Below are positions 61,703-64,000 of a stretch of DNA of 64,000 nucleotides, one piece after another. The notes below the pieces were generated by a model that worked only from the letters and a program-made list of their open reading frames with translations, searched no databases and was not told the DNA's origin. Within the stretch, counting starts at the first letter, position 1, and every line of letters begins with the position of its first letter. The position numbers and the translations under genes are program-made. Origin of the DNA: Sandaracinaceae bacterium (GTDB lineage Bacteria; Myxococcota_A; Polyangia; Polyangiales; Sandaracinaceae); assembly GCA_040218145.1 (NCBI GenBank), contig JAVJQK010000028.1:1-64000 (forward strand), given 5' to 3'.

Positions 61703-62689
61703 ATGGCCGAGCGCATGCATCCCCCGAGCGCGCGAAAGCTCCGCGAAGCGAGGCGGCGCGGTGAGGTGCCGCGCTCCGAGCTGGCGGCCGGCGCGCTGGT
61801 CCTGCTCGCGGTGACGGCGGCCGCGACCCTCGGCGCGCCCGCCGCGCTGGGGATCTGGCAGCGGCTCTTCCAGGACGTCCTGACGCTCTCGCCGCGCGAA
61901 GCGCTGCTCGCGTCCGCGCTCGCGGCCGCGTCGCTCGCCGCGCCAGTGCTCGCCACCGCCGCGGTCGCCGGCGCGCTCGCCACGTTCCTTCAGGTGGGGC
62001 CGCTCTTCTCGACCGAGCCCATGCGGTTCGATCTGGGGCGACTCGGACGGAGCTTCGGGCGGGTCCTGTCGCCGCGCGCGATCGGTGAGCGCCTCGCTTC
62101 GCTGCCTCTGGTCGCGTTGCTCCTGGCGCTCGGCCTGTGGGGAATCGGCGTCGCGCTGCATGGGCTCGCGGGGAGGCCGGAGCTGGACGCGGCGCGCGCC
62201 ACCTCGGCCGGCGCCGCGGTGCTGGGCGCCGTGCTCTGGCGCGCGGCCGGCCTCTTCGTCGCGGCCGGCGCGGTGGCGGTCGTCTACCGGCGCTGGCGCT
62301 GGTGGCGTGATCAGCACATGACCCGGCGAGAGATGCGCGAGGAGCAGCGACGCACAGAGGGGGACCCGACCGCGAAGCGCCGTCGCGCGCGGCAGCACCG
62401 CGAGCAGGCCCTGGGGCCGACCCTCGAGGAGGCGCGCGCGCAGACGACGATCGCGCTGCGGGGCCCGGGGCTCGCGGTCTTGCTCGACTGGACGGACCGA
62501 GACGCGGCGCCGAAGGTGGCGTTCATCGCCCGCGGCGGGGTCGCATCCGAGGCGGCGCAGGGGCTGCCGGGCGCGCTCGACGAGGCGCTCGCGGTGGAGC
62601 TCGCGCGCATCGGCGTCGGGCGCCGGGTGCCGCGCGCCTACTTCTCACGGCTCGCGCCGCACCTGGCGCGCCTCGCGGAGGCGGCGTGA
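61703..62689 (+). CDS. SctU/FlhB-like export protein lacking NPTH
   Basis: The 328-residue protein starts with MHPPSARKLREARRRGEVPR, the conserved FlhB/SctU opening. It has four hydrophobic segments (LVLLAVTAAATLGAPAALGI, ASLAAPVLATAAVAGALATF, LVALLLALGLWGIGVALHG, GAVLWRAAGLFVAAGAVAVV) and the basic cytoplasmic neck RDQHMTRREMREEQRRTEGD. Where FlhB/SctU self-cleave at NPTH, this protein has RGPGLAVLLDW (254-257 is GPGL), then APKVAFIARGG and VPRAYFSRLAPHLARL, so the fold is kept but the site is missing. No other type III secretion gene lies nearby. Its stop overlaps priA (GTGA). Confidence 0.82.
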   Translation: MAERMHPPSARKLREARRRGEVPRSELAAGALVLLAVTAAATLGAPAALGIWQRLFQDVLTLSPREALLASALAAASLAAPVLATAAVAGALATFLQVGPLFSTEPMRFDLGRLGRSFGRVLSPRAIGERLASLPLVALLLALGLWGIGVALHGLAGRPELDAARATSAGAAVLGAVLWRAAGLFVAAGAVAVVYRRWRWWRDQHMTRREMREEQRRTEGDPTAKRRRARQHREQALGPTLEEARAQTTIALRGPGLAVLLDWTDRDAAPKVAFIARGGVASEAAQGLPGALDEALAVELARIGVGRRVPRAYFSRLAPHLARLAEAA

Positions 62690-64000
62690 CGGAGCGCGGC
62701 TCCGGTGGGCAGCCGGCGCTCTTCGGCGAGGAGGTCGTCCGCTCGCGCGAGCGCTTCGTCGAGGTCGCCATCCCCGTGCCGCTCCGGCGCAAGTTCACGT
62801 ACCGTCTTCCGCCCGACATGGAGTCGCTCCTGGTCGGCGCGCGCGTCGCGGTGCCCTTCTCGGGGCGCAAGCTCGCGGGCTTCGTGCTCGGCTACACCAA
62901 GGACCCGCCCGAGGGGGTCCGCCTCAAGCGCGTGGCCGGTCGCATCGAGAAGGAGCCGGTCTTCCCCGAGGAGCTGCTGCGCTTCTTGCTCCAGGCGGCC
63001 GACTACTACCTGCACCCCGTCGGGGAGGTCCTGCGGGCCGCCGCGCCCGCGCTCCCGAGCGAGGCGATGCGCAAGCTGCGCCGGGGCGGCTTCCTCGACG
63101 AGGGCGAGTCCCTGCCGGGGTCCGCGGTGGCGACGCGCAAGAGCCTCTTCCTGAAGCGGACCGACGCGGCGCGCCCGGAGGACCTCCGCCTCGGGGCGAG
63201 CCAGCAGGCGGTGATCGCGCTGCTCGAGGAGCGGGTGGAGCTGTCCCTCGACGAGCTGCGCGCGCACGTGAAGAACCCGCGCGGCGTGGTGCGCAGGCTC
63301 GAGGAGCGCGGGCTCGTCGCGGTCGAGGAGCGCGAGGTCGCGGCCGACCCGTTCTTCAGCAGCCCGGCCGAGCCCGACGCCCCGCCCGCGCTCAACCCGG
63401 CGCAGCAGCACGCGGTGGACCGGCTCGTGCGCGCGCTGGACGAGGGCCCGAGCACGCAGCTCCTGCACGGCGTCACCGGCTCGGGCAAGACGGAGGTCTA
63501 CCTGCGCGTCATCGCCGAGGCGCGGGCGCGCGGGAGAGGCGCGCTCCTGCTCGTGCCGGAGATCGCCCTGACCCCGCAGCTCGTGGGGCGCTTCCGCGCG
63601 CGCTTCGGAGACGGCATCGCGGTGCTGCACAGCGGGTTGACGCCCGGTCAGCGGCACGCGGCCTGGCGCGGGCTCCGTCGCGGGGATCTCACGCTCGCGG
63701 TGGGGGCGCGCTCCGCGCTCTTCGCGCCCGTGCCCAACCTCGGCGTCATCGTCGTCGACGAGGAGCACGACCCGTCCTACAAGCAGGAAGACAACTTCCG
63801 CTACCACGCGCGTGACATGGCCATCCTGCGCGCGCACCGCGCCGACGCGCTCTGCATCCTCGGCAGCGCCACGCCCAGCGTCGAGTCGTTCCACCGGGCC
63901 GAGCGCGGGCAGACGGGGCTGTTGACCCTCCCGCAGCGCGCCACCTCGCAGACCCTCCCCGCGGTCGAGGTCGTCGACCTGAAGCGGCATGGCCCGGGGC
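62686..64000 (+). CDS. priA: Primosomal protein N' (helicase PriA), 5' part
   Basis: The first 438 residues run to the window edge. There is an N-terminal DNA-binding part (VEVAIPVPLRRKFTYRLP, about 20-125), a winged-helix region (about 180-225) and helicase lobe 1 with Walker A GVTGSGKTE near residue 262 and the DEEH box near 360. Family length is about 730, so the C-terminal third continues beyond the window. PriA restarts stalled replication forks. Translation is coupled to the SctU-like gene by a GTGA overlap. Confidence 0.92.
   Translation, partial: MTERGSGGQPALFGEEVVRSRERFVEVAIPVPLRRKFTYRLPPDMESLLVGARVAVPFSGRKLAGFVLGYTKDPPEGVRLKRVAGRIEKEPVFPEELLRFLLQAADYYLHPVGEVLRAAAPALPSEAMRKLRRGGFLDEGESLPGSAVATRKSLFLKRTDAARPEDLRLGASQQAVIALLEERVELSLDELRAHVKNPRGVVRRLEERGLVAVEEREVAADPFFSSPAEPDAPPALNPAQQHAVDRLVRALDEGPSTQLLHGVTGSGKTEVYLRVIAEARARGRGALLLVPEIALTPQLVGRFRARFGDGIAVLHSGLTPGQRHAAWRGLRRGDLTLAVGARSALFAPVPNLGVIVVDEEHDPSYKQEDNFRYHARDMAILRAHRADALCILGSATPSVESFHRAERGQTGLLTLPQRATSQTLPAVEVVDLKRHGPG

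Overview
The window is very GC-rich DNA (well above 65 percent by eye), densely packed, with many GTG starts and 1-4 base ATGA/GTGA overlaps. It encodes several Ser/Thr kinases, FHA proteins, a PP2C phosphatase, a GGDEF protein, von Willebrand A (VWA) proteins, Cys-rich secreted trypsin-like proteases with MYXO-CTERM-like tails and a PLL-like lectin. Together these point to a predatory or social myxobacterium (Myxococcota), probably a Polyangiales or Sandaracinaceae-like lineage. The lineage is an inference; no rRNA gene is present.

Layout. 1-7.7 kb: a modABC transporter operon (minus) diverges from an FHA-GGDEF cyclase, followed by rseP-rsmB, a tRNA-Pro(CGG) with a clear sigma70 promoter, and a receiver-XRE regulator. 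7.75-10.3 kb is a gene-free repeat island: a hairpin terminator, a composite GC-rich repeat, a 69-bp duplication, a 41-bp x 14 tandem array, a (GGACTC)15 tract and a large palindrome. 10.3-18.6 kb: universal stress protein, aspartate aminotransferase, two secreted proteins, a transposase remnant, a membrane protein, a PP2C phosphatase and bioB. 18.6-20.5 kb is a second repeat island with the same palindrome and the same composite repeat in the opposite orientation, plus one four-helix-bundle gene. 20.5-31.8 kb: a seven-bladed lectin, an ECF sigma factor coupled to a 1448-residue FecR-VIT-VWA membrane protein, an Ala/Asp-rich repeat protein, an FHA protein, a kinase and a GST.

31.9-40.1 kb is the most interesting metabolic region. 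A minus operon encodes a fatty acyl-AMP ligase, two acyl carrier proteins, a thioesterase and a CBM9-like lipoprotein. It diverges from an operon of an intact ketosynthase and a ketosynthase-like partner lacking both catalytic His. A CqsA/serine-palmitoyltransferase-type alpha-oxoamine synthase follows. Read together, this looks like activation of a fatty acid onto ACP, extension by the ketosynthase pair, then decarboxylative condensation with an amino acid: a candidate aminoketone-lipid, sphingoid-like or signal pathway.

40.1-54.6 kb: TPR, VWA and FHA proteins, a NosL-like lipoprotein with a membrane partner, small membrane proteins, a cyclase, a transport operon that combines an MlaE permease with an FtsX permease and a LolD-type ATPase, and a degenerate HD-GYP/receiver hub. 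54.6-64 kb: a kinase-AAA-TPR protein, two tandem Cys-rich trypsin-like proteases, an orphan SctU/FlhB-like protein lacking the NPTH self-cleavage site, and the 5' part of priA.
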